Positions 1 through 9,205 of a DNA stretch of 64,000 bases are shown piece by piece. The notes beneath the pieces are model-generated. The model ran no database searches. It worked only from the letters and a program-made list of their open reading frames with translations, and was not told the origin of the DNA. The number at the start of each line of letters is the position of its first letter. Position 1 is the first letter of the stretch. The position numbers and the translations under genes are program-made. The DNA is from GH45 sp046704385 (GTDB taxonomy: Bacteria; Bacteroidota; Bacteroidia; Bacteroidales; SZUA-534): positions 1 through 64,000 of the forward strand of contig JBJKSB010000091.1 of assembly GCA_046704385.1 (NCBI GenBank), in the 5' to 3' direction.

Positions 1-275
1 AGACTATCCATAATAAAAACATTCGATGTATTGGCTTCGGTTTTGGCATCGTATCGGGTCACAGTATAAATTACTTTTTCACTATCGGGTGATACTTCAA
101 AGCTGCCCAGCCGACCAAATTTCCATAAAATCTCAGGAGTGAGTCTGCCCTCGTCTTTCTCTGCCTGGGTAAGTTCACCACTAAAATCAGAAGCTTCTTT
201 TTTGGGTACTTCAACTTGATTTTGACAAGCTGTAATGGCAAATGCCACCATTAGTGCTGCAATTAATAATTTCAT
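1..275 (-). CDS. S9 family peptidase (prolyl oligopeptidase type), N-terminal part only
   Basis: The gene reads leftwards from an ATG at 273-275 and runs off the window after 91 codons. The translation opens with a short hydrophobic leader ending in a lipobox-like ITAC, so this is probably a lipoprotein. It continues with LTPEILWKFGRLGSFEVSPD and VIYTVTRYD, the typical start of the WD40-like beta-propeller of S9 (acylaminoacyl-peptidase-like) serine peptidases. The catalytic hydrolase domain would lie outside the window. The family cleaves short peptides in the periplasm. The assignment rests on the N-terminal propeller motif alone. Confidence 0.75.
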   Translation of the reverse strand, partial: MKLLIAALMVAFAITACQNQVEVPKKEASDFSGELTQAEKDEGRLTPEILWKFGRLGSFEVSPDSEKVIYTVTRYDAKTEANTSNVFIMDS

Positions 276-326
276 CTTTTTGTGTTTTGATTTTTATTGA
301 AACTTTATAAATAATATTTAATATCC

Positions 327-1343
327 CTATTTTTTGTTAAGCCGGTCAATTCCGGCAACGGCCAATTCGTAATTTGGTTTAATTTCAAGAGCCAGTAAAT
401 AATCTAACCTGGCTTTACTATTATTGTTGATTTTTTCGTAACAATATGCCCGGTTGCAAAGTGCATCAACATATTTTGGATTTAGAGACACCGCGGAATC
501 AAAGTTTTGAATAGCATCTAAGTATTCACCATAAATATTCATATTGACATAACCCATGTTAAAATATATTTCGGGTAACCTGTTATTACCTTTTTTAAGC
601 ATTTCCCTGTAAATACCCATGGCTTTTTCAGGTTTCCCATTTTCCTGATAAAACATTGCTTTACCATAATCAGCTTCATAAGAACCTGGATTTAACCTTA
701 AGGCGTTATTATAATAGGCAATAGCGAGTGAATCGGATTTACCGGCAAATACTAACCCCAATTGTATATAGGCATCATAAAATTCGGGATCCCTTTCAAC
801 CGCAATCTGAAAATTTCGGACAGCTTTATCAGGTTGGTCTGTTTCCAAAAACACCATACCTTTTGTGAAATAGGGTTTTGCATAAAAATTATCGACCCTT
901 ATGGCCTGGTCAAGATATACCAACGACTTTTTATAATCTTTAATATAGAAATATAATTTGCCCAAAAAATATAGAATATCCTTATTGCCCGGTATAAGCC
1001 TGTTGCCACGTTGCAACACACTATTAACGGTTTCCGATTTTCCCATACTCAGGTATAAATCAGCGAGTTTCAAATAATAATCGGGGTTTAATGAATCGAT
1101 ACGGTTAGCCAGAATTAAATCTTTTACGGCATTGTTAATGCTCCCCTTTGCAGCATATAAAACTGAACGGCTGGCCAATAATTCAGCTTTATCCGGTTTT
1201 TTTTCAATCAGCCGGGTGAGCGAATCAATTCTCAATGAATCAGTCCGGATAATTGTTTGATTTTTATCGGATGCGGGTTTTCTCCCGGAACATGAAACAA
1301 GGGCAATGCTGATTATCCCCAAAATTAAATGATGAAATTTCAT
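327..1343 (-). CDS. TPR-repeat lipoprotein
   Basis: A 338-residue protein with a signal peptide and lipobox (ALVSC, Cys about residue 18), then tandem tetratricopeptide repeats across almost the whole chain. The TPR signatures are visible as repeated A-x3-Y/F...P-x-N/D patterns (for example YAKPYFTKGMVFLETDQPDK and EYLDAIQNFDSAVSLNPKY). TPR proteins are protein-protein scaffolds, and here the protein is expected to be anchored in the outer or inner membrane facing the periplasm. It is separated from the S9 peptidase by about 50 bp on the same strand and could be read through from recA only past a terminator. No specific function can be assigned. Confidence 0.85.
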   Translation of the reverse strand: MKFHHLILGIISIALVSCSGRKPASDKNQTIIRTDSLRIDSLTRLIEKKPDKAELLASRSVLYAAKGSINNAVKDLILANRIDSLNPDYYLKLADLYLSMGKSETVNSVLQRGNRLIPGNKDILYFLGKLYFYIKDYKKSLVYLDQAIRVDNFYAKPYFTKGMVFLETDQPDKAVRNFQIAVERDPEFYDAYIQLGLVFAGKSDSLAIAYYNNALRLNPGSYEADYGKAMFYQENGKPEKAMGIYREMLKKGNNRLPEIYFNMGYVNMNIYGEYLDAIQNFDSAVSLNPKYVDALCNRAYCYEKINNNSKARLDYLLALEIKPNYELAVAGIDRLNKK

Positions 1344-1422
1344 AAGTATCCCATTGCTTTAAGTTATCAAATATAGAAAGTCTTAAGCTTAAATATCGGA
1401 AAATATTACAGTTTTAGAGCAC

Positions 1423-1453
1423 AAAAAAGGCTCTGAATTATGATTTCAGAGCC
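1423..1453 (-). terminator. Rho-independent terminator of recA
   Basis: A 9-bp perfect stem (GGCTCTGAA at 1429-1437 with TTCAGAGCC at 1445-1453) with a 7-nt loop. On the minus strand it is followed by TTTTTT. It lies 90 bp beyond the recA stop. Confidence 0.85.
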
Positions 1454-1544
1454 AAATACTATTTTTACTTTATTATCTATGCACTAATTGTTAACTATCA
1501 AGAGCTTGCATGCAAATTTAACGTGTTATACAAATTATCTGGTA

Positions 1545-2561
1545 TTAAACCTTTGCCGTAGCCAGCGTTTCAACAATTTTTGTTTCCAGCTCGATAGATA
1601 GTTCAGGGTTATCACCGATTAATTTCAATACGGCATCACGGCCCTGTCCTAAACGCGTTTCGCCATAGCTAAACCATGAACCAGCCTTTTTAATAATATT
1701 GTATTCCACGCCAAGGTCAAGAATTTCACCTGTTTTTGAAATCCCTTCGCCGTAAACAATATCAAATTCGGCTTTACGGAACGGAGGGGCCATTTTGTTT
1801 TTTACAACCTTAACCCGAACCCGATTTCCGGTAACCTCTTCGGTGTCTTTAATCTGTCCTATTTTGCGGATATCAATTCGTACCGATGCATAAAATTTCA
1901 ATGCATTACCACCGGTTGTAGTTTCAGGATTACCAAACATTACCCCGATTTTTTCACGTAATTGGTTAATAAAAATACAACAGGTATTTGTTTTACTAAT
2001 GTTTGAAGTCAGCTTGCGTAAGGCCTGTGACATTAATCGCGCCTGTAACCCCATTTTAGAGTCGCCCATTTCACCTTCAATTTCAGCTTTGGGTGTCAGG
2101 GCTGCCACAGAGTCAATCACAATAATATCGATAGCTCCAGAACGAATAAGATGATCTGCAATTTCAAGAGCTTGTTCCCCGTTGTCGGGTTGCGAAATCA
2201 TAAGGTTTTCAATATCAACCCCAAGCTTTTCGGCATAAAACCTGTCGAAAGCATGTTCAGCATCTATAAAAGCAGCAATACCACCCGCTTTTTGAGCTTC
2301 GGCAATAGCATGGATAGCCAGGGTTGTTTTACCCGATGATTCAGGTCCGAAAATTTCGATAACGCGGCCTTTGGGAAAACCGCCAACACCCAGTGCCAGG
2401 TCAACTCCAAGCGAACCAGAACTAATGGAAGGCACATTTTCAACAGGTCTGTCCCCCATTTTCATAATGGCACCCTTACCAAAGTTTTTTTCAATCTTAT
2501 CGATGGTAAGTTGCAGCGCTTTCAACTTTTCCTTGTTTACATCCTTTTGTTCTTTATTCAT
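1545..2561 (-). CDS. recA: Recombinase RecA
   Basis: A 338-residue RecA, the normal length for the family. It coats single-stranded DNA, catalyses homologous strand exchange and promotes LexA self-cleavage in the SOS response. Visible landmarks are the Walker A FGPESSGKTT (about 71-80), the Walker B-like region DIIVIDSVAAL, loop L1 (EGEMGDSKMGLQARLMSQAL), the INQLREKIGVMFGNPETTTGG segment covering L2, and the C-terminal region GQGRDAVLK. The ATG at 2559-2561 is used and is followed by a Lys/Glu-rich start typical of the phylum. It stands alone with its own terminator at 1423-1453. I see no obvious LexA box. Confidence 0.98.
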   Translation of the reverse strand: MNKEQKDVNKEKLKALQLTIDKIEKNFGKGAIMKMGDRPVENVPSISSGSLGVDLALGVGGFPKGRVIEIFGPESSGKTTLAIHAIAEAQKAGGIAAFIDAEHAFDRFYAEKLGVDIENLMISQPDNGEQALEIADHLIRSGAIDIIVIDSVAALTPKAEIEGEMGDSKMGLQARLMSQALRKLTSNISKTNTCCIFINQLREKIGVMFGNPETTTGGNALKFYASVRIDIRKIGQIKDTEEVTGNRVRVKVVKNKMAPPFRKAEFDIVYGEGISKTGEILDLGVEYNIIKKAGSWFSYGETRLGQGRDAVLKLIGDNPELSIELETKIVETLATAKV

Positions 2562-2738
2562 AATATTCAGAGAGTTATATGGTTATACCTTTTATTTTAT
2601 ACGTGGTAAATATAACCAATTACAGCAATGTTTAATAATTTTTTTAAAGTCTGTAATAACCTTTTTAATTTTAATTGGGCTCTTTTGCTATATTGGTTTT
2701 TTAATCTAATTTAGCAATCAAAAAAACGGAACTATAAT

Positions 2739-4868
2739 TTGAAAAAGTTTTTAAACTTATTATTTGTTTATCTTTTACCCTCCGTTATCTTGCTTTGTAA
2801 TTACAGTCAGGCAGAAACTACAAAAGCAGCTGGAGGTTTTCTTGATTTATCAAACATTAAACTTGAAACATTTAAATCAGCCTCATTAAACGGCGAATGG
2901 TATTTTTTTGCCGATACGCTGATATCTCCCAATAAAATACAACAGGCATGTCGTGAACTTCCTTCAAAAATGATTCATGTGCCTACCAAAAAGTCTGAAA
3001 TTAAAGATTGCAAATACGGAACATATTATTTACGGGTTAAATTGGATTCAGCTCCAATTAATTTAAAAATCAATACGTTAACTATATATTCTTCCGCCTA
3101 TATTTTTATTAATAATGAGCTGGTGGGTAATATTGGAAAACCTTCTGCAGCAAAAAGCAATAATATTCCTGGCCTAATTCTTAAGTCGGAGACTTTTAGG
3201 CCACAAAAAACCAATAATATTGTAATTCAGTTTGCGAATTTTCATCGTGAAAAAACAGGTTTGGCCAACAACATATCATTGGTTTCACCCCGGTTCGAAA
3301 TAAAGCAGGCAACCGTAAGAGTGATAAAGTATTCCATAATTATTGGGACCATTCTGTTTATTATTTTTAACCAGATCAATTACTTTTTTATTCGTAAAAA
3401 AAACAGGACTTCATTTTATTTTGGAATAGCATCATCCATGATTGCTACCTATATATTTTTTATGAGCCTGTATTTTGTTGGTAGTCTGGTTCAAAGTTTT
3501 AATCCGAATTTTTATTTAACGCTAAGAACATGGCGGATATCCTATTACATGACCGTCTGTTTTTTTGCCCTATACATCCACAGCCTGTTTCCATCCATTT
3601 ACCATAAATCAATTTTATATGTTACAGTTGGGTATACAAGTTTTTCCGCTTTATTAACTCTTTTAGCTCCATTAAGTATTTCCAGCATCAACTTTAATTA
3701 TTTCATGTTTTTTACCATTCTGATTGGATTACATGGATTTTTAATGGGGATAATAGGTCGTTGGCAAAAAATTGAAGATGCCGGATTATTTGTGTTTGGA
3801 TTTGGCTTTTTCTTAGCAACGGTGATAAACGATATTCTGCATAACCTGCTTATTATTCATTCGATTAACCTGCTCGATGTAGGGATATTTGGTATGATGC
3901 TGACACAAGCCCAGATTATAAACTCAAAATTAAACCGATCGCTTGTTAAAAGTGAACGCTTGTCGCAACATTTGCAATTTGTAAACACAAACCTTGAAGG
4001 ACTGGTACATAAAAGAACCGAGGAAATTGAGGAGCAAAAAACCGAAATTGAAGCACAACGCGATTTTGCCCTGTCACAACATAAATTAATTGCCCGACAA
4101 AAGAAAACTATTACTGACAGTATAAATTATGCCCGCGAAATACAGCTGGCAGTACTTCCCGATGAAAATGTGTTAAAAAAGTATTTCAGCGACAGCTTTA
4201 TTTTATTCCGACCTAAAGATTTTGTGAGTGGTGACTTTTACTGGATACGCCATTTTAATATTGATAATACTCCATACCTATTATTCTGTGTGGCCGATTG
4301 CACAGGTCATGGGGTTCCCGGTGCTTTATTAAGTATGTTGGGAATGAGTTTACTGGGCGAAATTATTACTCATAATCCTGTTACCCAGGCTTCGGAAGTA
4401 CTTGAGATACTACGCGAAAAATTTAAGCAGACCTTGATAAACCAGCCTGAAAGGGTTAACTCTTCCGACGGGATGCACCTAAGTTTGTGCCTGATGGATA
4501 AAAACACCAATGAATTACACTTTTCAGGAGCCTTTCAATCATTATTTCACATTAGGGACAAACATGTTACCAAAATAAAAGGCACTAATTGCCTGATAGG
4601 TAATTACATGAACGAAATTCCTTTTGAAAACCATTTATTAACTATTGAACCCAATGACCGGATTTACCTGTTTACCGATGGTTTTGCCGATCAGATGGCC
4701 GAAAACGGGCAGGGCCGATTTATGCAAAAACGCCTTGTAAAATTACTTTCATCGTTTGATGGTGAGCCATTCGAAAAACAAAGGAATCTCCTGGCACATG
4801 AATTTGAGGCCTGGAAGGGCGATTTTGAACAAATTGATGATGTGCTTGTAATGGGGGTTAAGCTATAA
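2739..4868 (+). CDS. 7TM-sensor protein with SpoIIE-type PP2C phosphatase domain
   Basis: A 709-residue membrane protein starting at TTG 2739; no ATG fits better. After a signal peptide there is a periplasmic jelly-roll segment (about 30-190) of the 7TMR-DISM extracellular type, then seven hydrophobic helices (about 195-400), a coiled coil (about 405-460) and a C-terminal SpoIIE phosphatase domain. The phosphatase metal-binding motifs are VADCTGHGVPGALLSMLGM and LFTDGFADQM. The architecture suggests an extracellular ligand signal converted into dephosphorylation of a cytoplasmic protein, by analogy an anti-anti-sigma factor. No anti-sigma or STAS partner is adjacent. It converges with bcp, and the two stop regions overlap by 6 bp. 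Confidence 0.88.
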   Translation: MKKFLNLLFVYLLPSVILLCNYSQAETTKAAGGFLDLSNIKLETFKSASLNGEWYFFADTLISPNKIQQACRELPSKMIHVPTKKSEIKDCKYGTYYLRVKLDSAPINLKINTLTIYSSAYIFINNELVGNIGKPSAAKSNNIPGLILKSETFRPQKTNNIVIQFANFHREKTGLANNISLVSPRFEIKQATVRVIKYSIIIGTILFIIFNQINYFFIRKKNRTSFYFGIASSMIATYIFFMSLYFVGSLVQSFNPNFYLTLRTWRISYYMTVCFFALYIHSLFPSIYHKSILYVTVGYTSFSALLTLLAPLSISSINFNYFMFFTILIGLHGFLMGIIGRWQKIEDAGLFVFGFGFFLATVINDILHNLLIIHSINLLDVGIFGMMLTQAQIINSKLNRSLVKSERLSQHLQFVNTNLEGLVHKRTEEIEEQKTEIEAQRDFALSQHKLIARQKKTITDSINYAREIQLAVLPDENVLKKYFSDSFILFRPKDFVSGDFYWIRHFNIDNTPYLLFCVADCTGHGVPGALLSMLGMSLLGEIITHNPVTQASEVLEILREKFKQTLINQPERVNSSDGMHLSLCLMDKNTNELHFSGAFQSLFHIRDKHVTKIKGTNCLIGNYMNEIPFENHLLTIEPNDRIYLFTDGFADQMAENGQGRFMQKRLVKLLSSFDGEPFEKQRNLLAHEFEAWKGDFEQIDDVLVMGVKL

Positions 4869-5327
4869 ATCCATCTCTTTTACGATCTGGTCAACATGTT
4901 CTTTTGTGTTTACCTTATCAAATACTTTCTCAATAACACCCTTCTCATCAATAATATAGGTTGTTCGTAACACCCCTTCATATTCCCTTCCATACATCTT
5001 TTTTGGTCCCCAGGCTCCGTAAGCCTTAAGAATTCGTTTTTCAGTATCGGCAATCAGGTTAAAAGGCAGGCTGTATTTATTTATAAAATTCTGATGCGAT
5101 TTTTCACTGTCGGGACTTACTCCTATTACTACAAAGCCTTTGCCACTTAGTAATTCATAACCGTCACGCAAACTGCACGCCTCAGCGGTACAACCTGAAG
5201 TATTGTCTTTAGGATAAAAATACAGGATTACTTTTTTACCAATAAACTGATCTGATGAAATAGTATCACTACTTTGATTTTTGCCCTTAAATTCCGGGGC
5301 TTTATCTCCTATCTTAAGTAAACTCAT
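4863..5327 (-). CDS. bcp: Thiol peroxidase of the BCP/PrxQ type
   Basis: A 154-residue peroxiredoxin that reduces hydroperoxides at the expense of thioredoxin. The start is placed at ATG 5325-5327 (MSLLKIGDKAPEF), because the 27 codons upstream in frame are unlike the family and the resulting length is right for BCP. The peroxidatic Cys is in DNTSGCTAEACSLRD (C46), with the resolving Cys five residues on (C51), the PrxQ arrangement. It ends inside the last codons of the convergent 7TM-SpoIIE gene. Confidence 0.95.
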   Translation of the reverse strand: MSLLKIGDKAPEFKGKNQSSDTISSDQFIGKKVILYFYPKDNTSGCTAEACSLRDGYELLSGKGFVVIGVSPDSEKSHQNFINKYSLPFNLIADTEKRILKAYGAWGPKKMYGREYEGVLRTTYIIDEKGVIEKVFDKVNTKEHVDQIVKEMDL

Positions 5328-5509
5328 AGTAGTTAGTATTTTATTAGTATTATTACATCCATAACAGACCATTCGTTTTTTTGTTGAAAGTATTAACCTG
5401 ATGTGCAAATTATTCCGGGAGAGGCGCTGAAACCATATAAAAACAAAATATTCTGAAAAAAAATCAATATATTTGAAAGAAATTTTCGATTATCTTTAAT
5501 GATTACAAA

Positions 5510-5791
5510 ATGGGACAGAACGAAAAATTAAATCCCGGATTTGAGGAACTTTTTAATGAAGATGTAGAAAAACATTATCATCTTATCCTGCATAATGATG
5601 AAGTTAACACTTTTGATTTTGTAATTGAGTGCCTTGTTGAAATATGTCATCATGATAGTATCCAGGCAGAACAATGTGCCCATATTACGCATCACAAAGG
5701 CAAATGTGATGTTAAAGCCGGCGATTATAAAGAATTGTCGTTTATGAAAGGGAAACTTACCAGTAAAGGGCTCTCAGTAACCATCGATTAA
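5510..5791 (+). CDS. clpS: ClpS-type adaptor for ClpAP/ClpCP protease
   Basis: A 93-residue protein with the ClpS fold. The N-degron-binding core is recognisable as HLILHNDEVNTFDFVIECL, followed by an amphipathic HITHHKGKC stretch that matches the AHxxGxA region of other ClpS proteins. ClpS delivers N-end-rule substrates to ClpA/ClpC. It is the first gene of a rightward run with nfeD and floA, 11 bp before the NfeD start, so they are probably co-transcribed. Relative to proteobacterial ClpS it is Cys/His-rich in the second half, a common feature in Bacteroidota. Confidence 0.9.
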   Translation: MGQNEKLNPGFEELFNEDVEKHYHLILHNDEVNTFDFVIECLVEICHHDSIQAEQCAHITHHKGKCDVKAGDYKELSFMKGKLTSKGLSVTID

Positions 5792-5802
5792 GAAACACAC
5801 TC

Positions 5803-6270
5803 ATGAGCCTCACTGCCATTATCATTCTTTTAATTCTTGGATTAGTTCTGATTCTGTTTGAGTTTTTGGTTTTACCCGGGTCAAATATTGCGGGAATTAT
5901 TGGCATTGTTTTACTGTTGGCAGGTATATTTCTTAGTTATAAAAACCTTGGTACTCCCAAGGCACATTATGTACTGGTCGTAACTTTTGTAGTATTGATA
6001 GTAACACTGGTATTGGCATTACGATCGAAAACCTGGCAAAAAATATCATTAAACTCAACCATTGACGGCAAAGTTGAAAATACTGAAACCCAATTTATTA
6101 AACCCGGCGATACCGGAAAATCGCTTACACGCCTTGCTCCAATTGGCAAAGTGGAAGTTAACGACAGAACCTTTGAAGGTAAATCGGGACATAAATTTAT
6201 TGATCCGAATACACCCGTAATGGTGGTTAAAATAGAAGGCAACCAATTGATTGTTAAACCAATAGAATAA
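5803..6270 (+). CDS. NfeD-family membrane protein (short form)
   Basis: 155 residues. Two or three membrane helices fill residues 1-80 (LTAIIILLILGLVLILFEFL, NIAGIIGIVLLLAGIFL, YVLVVTFVVLIVTLVLAL), and a C-terminal OB-fold NfeD domain covers about 95-155 (TGKSLTRLAPIGKVEVNDRT). There is no ClpP-like protease domain, so this is the short type. NfeD proteins pair with flotillin or stomatin genes, and here floA follows after 6 bp. The pair is expected to organise membrane microdomains. Confidence 0.9.
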   Translation: MSLTAIIILLILGLVLILFEFLVLPGSNIAGIIGIVLLLAGIFLSYKNLGTPKAHYVLVVTFVVLIVTLVLALRSKTWQKISLNSTIDGKVENTETQFIKPGDTGKSLTRLAPIGKVEVNDRTFEGKSGHKFIDPNTPVMVVKIEGNQLIVKPIE

Positions 6271-6276
6271 AATATT

Positions 6277-7284
6277 ATGGATGGAATTACAATGAATGTC
6301 GTAATCATTATTGGTATCATCATAGGTTTGTGGATAATCCTTTATGTGATACCCATTAAACTATGGTTTACCGCGCAAATTTCAGGAGTAAGAATTTCTT
6401 TACTTCAACTCATTTTAATGCGTTGGCGTACAGTTCCGCCAAACCGAATCGTGAGAGCTATGATTGAAGCCCACAAAGCCGGTTTAAAAGGAATTTTGCG
6501 CGACGACCTTGAGGCACACTACTTAGCCGGAGGTCATGTTGAAGCTGTAGTTCATGCACTGGTATCGGCCGAAAAAGCCAATATTGATTTGCCTTTTAAA
6601 ATGGCCACAGCTATCGACCTTGCCGGACGAGATGTTTTTCAGGCTGTACAAATGAGCGTTAATCCAAAAGTAATTGATACTCCACCGGTTACGGCTGTGG
6701 CAAAAGACGGGATACAGCTTATTGCCAAAGCCAGGGTAACAGTTCGTGCCAATATAAAACAACTGGTTGGGGGAGCCGGTGAGGAAACAGTGCTTGCCCG
6801 TGTGGGTGAAGGTATTGTATCATCGATAGGTAGTTCTGTTGATCACAAAGCTGTGTTGGAAAATCCCGATAGTATATCTCGCGTTGTACTCGAAAAAGGA
6901 TTAGATGCCGGTACAGCATTTGAAATCCTTTCAATTGATATTGCCGACATTGATATAGGTAAAAATATTGGAGCTGTACTTCAGATGGATCAGGCTGAAG
7001 CTGATAAAAATATTGCACAGGCCAAAGCAGAGGAGCGACGTGCTATGGCTGTTGCTCTTGAGCAGGAAAATAAAGCACTTGCACAGGAAATGAAAGCCAA
7101 AGTTATTGAAGCTGAAGCTGAAGTTCCACGTGCTATGGCTGATGCATTCCGTCAGGGAAACCTTGGAATTATGGATTATTACCGGATGAAAAATATTGAG
7201 GCGGATACCCATATGCGCGATAATATTTCGACACCACCATCGCCTCCGGCATCAACCAAAGACAAAAAAGATAAAAACAAATAA
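6277..7284 (+). CDS. floA: Flotillin-like protein FloA
   Basis: 335 residues. A single N-terminal membrane segment (about 5-25) is followed by the conserved FloA region (YVIPIKLWFTAQISGVRISL and LILMRWRTVPPNRIV), the SPFH/PHB domain and an Ala/Glu-rich coiled coil (about 240-295, AEERRAMAVALEQENKALAQ). It ends in a basic Lys/Asp tail. FloA scaffolds detergent-resistant membrane domains. It is translated 6 bp after the NfeD partner, and a terminator follows immediately. An alternative start at Met6 (6292) is possible. Confidence 0.95.
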   Translation: MDGITMNVVIIIGIIIGLWIILYVIPIKLWFTAQISGVRISLLQLILMRWRTVPPNRIVRAMIEAHKAGLKGILRDDLEAHYLAGGHVEAVVHALVSAEKANIDLPFKMATAIDLAGRDVFQAVQMSVNPKVIDTPPVTAVAKDGIQLIAKARVTVRANIKQLVGGAGEETVLARVGEGIVSSIGSSVDHKAVLENPDSISRVVLEKGLDAGTAFEILSIDIADIDIGKNIGAVLQMDQAEADKNIAQAKAEERRAMAVALEQENKALAQEMKAKVIEAEAEVPRAMADAFRQGNLGIMDYYRMKNIEADTHMRDNISTPPSPPASTKDKKDKNK

Positions 7285-7288
7285 TATT

Positions 7289-7313
7289 AATCCCGGGAGA
7301 CCGGGATTTTTTA
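7289..7313 (+). terminator. Rho-independent terminator after floA
   Basis: An 8-bp GC-rich stem (AATCCCGG/CCGGGATT) with a GAGA loop and a run of six T. It lies 5 bp after the floA stop and ends just before the MFS start codon. Confidence 0.85.
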
Positions 7314-7321
7314 ATCTACTT

Positions 7322-8464
7322 ATGATAAACGAAATAAAGAAAAACCCGATGTACGGGTATCTGTTGTTATTGGTTGTTGCCATGACTATTGGTTTTCAGT
7401 CGTGGCGGACCATGTTCAATAACTATGCTGTTGACGAAGTTGGAATTAATGGTTTTCAGGCCGGAGTAATTCAATCGGTGCGTGAAATTCCCGGGTTTTT
7501 GGCTTTACTGGTGGTTTACCTGTTGCTGATTTTTAAAGAACACCGGCTGGCTGCGTATTCTGTTATTTTACTGGGAGTTGGAGTAATGGTAACCGGCTTT
7601 TTGCCATCCTTTTTAGGCTTGGTAGTCACCACATTAATGATGTCAATCGGGTTTCATTATTACGAAACCATTAACCAAAGCCTGTCGTTACAATATTTTA
7701 ATAAACAGCAGGCACCGGTAATGATTGGCCGGGTAAAAAGCCTGGCAGCGCTAACCAATATCATAGTCGGAATAACTATTTGGATTATAGGTTCCCATAT
7801 GGAGCTTTCAAAGCAATTTATAGGATTTGGATGCATCGTTATTATTCTGGGATTATTTGCTTTGACCAAAAATCCAACTAATAAAGATTTACCGGTACAG
7901 CAAAAAAAGATGATCCTGAAAAAGAAATACTGGTTATTTTATGTACTTAACTTTTTAAGCGGAGCACGAAGGCAAATATTCGTTGTTTTTGCAGTTTTTA
8001 TGCTGGTTGAAAAATATGGATATAAAGTTACTCAAATAGCCGGGCTGTTTATTATAAATAATATTATAACCTATTTTGTAGCTCCCCAGATGGCCAAAGC
8101 TATAAATAAGTTTGGTGAGCGTACTATACTGAGTATTGAATACAGCAGCTTAATTATTATATTTTTATGCTATGCCTTTGTTGAAAATAAAGCTATAGTT
8201 GCCGTTTTATATGTGGCCGATCATATATTCTTTAGTGCGGCCATGGCTATTAATACTTATTTCCAAAAAACCAGCGAAACGCAGGATATTGCCCCCAGCA
8301 TGGCAGTGGGTTTTACCATAAATCATATTTCAGCGGTAGTTATTCCGGTGATTGGAGGTATTTTATGGATGCTAAACTGGCGCATTCCATTCATAGCCGG
8401 AGCCGGAATTGCAGTACTTTCACTTTTCTTTTCCCAAAAAGTTAAAGTCCCTGTTAACAATTAG
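7322..8464 (+). CDS. Major facilitator superfamily transporter
   Basis: 380 residues from the ATG at 7322. The longer in-frame extension back to 7196 would overlap floA and the terminator and is basic and non-conserved, so it is not used. About 11-12 hydrophobic helices are visible, with an early YLLLLVVAMTIGFQSWRTMF helix and an MFS-like basic loop between the halves (LTKNPTNKDLPVQQKKMILKKKYW). The substrate cannot be told from the sequence. It is separated from floA by a terminator, so it is probably expressed on its own. Confidence 0.8.
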   Translation: MINEIKKNPMYGYLLLLVVAMTIGFQSWRTMFNNYAVDEVGINGFQAGVIQSVREIPGFLALLVVYLLLIFKEHRLAAYSVILLGVGVMVTGFLPSFLGLVVTTLMMSIGFHYYETINQSLSLQYFNKQQAPVMIGRVKSLAALTNIIVGITIWIIGSHMELSKQFIGFGCIVIILGLFALTKNPTNKDLPVQQKKMILKKKYWLFYVLNFLSGARRQIFVVFAVFMLVEKYGYKVTQIAGLFIINNIITYFVAPQMAKAINKFGERTILSIEYSSLIIIFLCYAFVENKAIVAVLYVADHIFFSAAMAINTYFQKTSETQDIAPSMAVGFTINHISAVVIPVIGGILWMLNWRIPFIAGAGIAVLSLFFSQKVKVPVNN

Positions 8465-8486
8465 TGAACACAATAATCACGATTAA

Positions 8487-8517
8487 TTTAGAGTATTGGG
8501 TTAAACTATTAATTTTG
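8487..8517 (+). promoter_or_regulatory. Probable Bacteroidota-type promoter for the DUF3127 gene
   Basis: The -7 element TAATTTTG at 8510-8517 matches TAnnTTTG. A near -33 element TTTA at 8487-8490 lies 19 nt upstream, the usual spacing, with one mismatch to TTTG. The gene start is 18 nt downstream. Confidence 0.5.
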
Positions 8518-8534
8518 CATCAAAATTTTAGATA

Positions 8535-8900
8535 ATGGATATTACAGGAAAAATTATTGCTTTACTACCAGCCCAAACAGGGAATTCGGCAAGAGGAGAA
8601 TGGAAACGACAGGATTTTATACTCGAAACCCAGGAGCAATACCCCAGGAAAGTATGCATTGAAAATTGGAACGACAAAATAGACCTAAATGTTTTTGGAA
8701 TTGGCAAATTAGTAACTGTTTCGATTAATATTGAAAGCAGGGAATTTAATGGTAAATGGTACACTGGAGTGAAAGGATGGAAAGCTGTTGCTGCAGGTTC
8801 AGAAAATACGACTGCCCCGATACAGGATAGTTTTGTTCCACCGCCAGGAGACATACCTCCTCCAAGCGATGAAATGGAAACGGATGACCTGCCCTTTTAG
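8535..8900 (+). CDS. DUF3127 domain protein
   Basis: 121 residues. The first 85 or so form the DUF3127 domain (MDITGKIIALLPAQTGNSAR, QDFILETQEQYPRKVCIENW, TVSINIESREFNGKWYTGVK). The tail is Pro/Asp-rich and acidic, ending DDLPF, which resembles the acidic C-terminal tip of single-stranded DNA-binding proteins. DUF3127 is nearly confined to Bacteroidota and is predicted to have an OB-like fold. An SSB-like role is an inference from the fold and tail. It is monocistronic. Confidence 0.85.
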   Translation: MDITGKIIALLPAQTGNSARGEWKRQDFILETQEQYPRKVCIENWNDKIDLNVFGIGKLVTVSINIESREFNGKWYTGVKGWKAVAAGSENTTAPIQDSFVPPPGDIPPPSDEMETDDLPF

Positions 8901-9025
8901 CTTCGGCTTATTTCGACTCCGCTCAATAAGCAACTCAGCTACAGGCTACTTTGTTCAACTTGCAGCACAGTGAAAATTAGCTCATTTTATTGTTTCAAAA
9001 AAATGGATTAATTTTAAAATAATAT
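8901..9025. other. Intergenic region upstream of the tRNA promoter
   Basis: No gene seen. It contains an imperfect hairpin GCTTATT...AATAAGC (about 8906-8931) within a phrase TTTCGACTCCGCTCAATAAG that resembles a dispersed intergenic repeat of this phylum. That resemblance is from memory and was not tested. Confidence 0.35.
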
Positions 9026-9056
9026 TTTGCAAAAGTAAATCAAATTTTTACTTTTG
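9026..9056 (+). promoter_or_regulatory. Bacteroidota consensus promoter for tRNA-Ser
   Basis: A -33 TTTG (9026-9029), exactly 19 nt spacer and -7 TACTTTTG (9049-9056) fit the TTTG-N19-TAnnTTTG consensus without mismatch. The tRNA begins 57 nt downstream. Confidence 0.8.
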
Positions 9057-9113
9057 TGAACCTCAAATTTGAGGTGCGTTCTGACACGAATGACAATTCA
9101 GCAAAGAACATCT

Positions 9114-9202
9114 GGAGAGGTGGGTGAGTGGCTGAAACCACCAGTTTGCTAAACTGACGTACGGGTTAAACTGTACCCCGGGTTCGAATCCCGGTCTCTC
9201 CG
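9114..9202 (+). tRNA. tRNA-Ser (anticodon GCU)
   Basis: An 89-nt class II tRNA. The acceptor stem GGAGAGG (9114-9120) pairs with TCTCTCC (9195-9201) with one G-U, followed by discriminator G. The D arm has the usual GG pair, and the anticodon loop TTGCTAA carries GCT at 9148-9150. The long variable arm and the T arm CCGGGTTCGAATCCCGG are intact. CCA is not encoded. It reads AGC/AGU codons. Confidence 0.97.
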
Positions 9203-9205
9203 CTG

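Noticed and set aside
5803..7284. nfeD-floA as a novel system
   Set aside because: The pairing is well known across bacteria and shows no unusual feature here.
7196..7321. N-terminal extension of the MFS transporter
   Set aside because: It overlaps floA and its terminator and is basic and unlike a membrane start. The ATG at 7322 is used.
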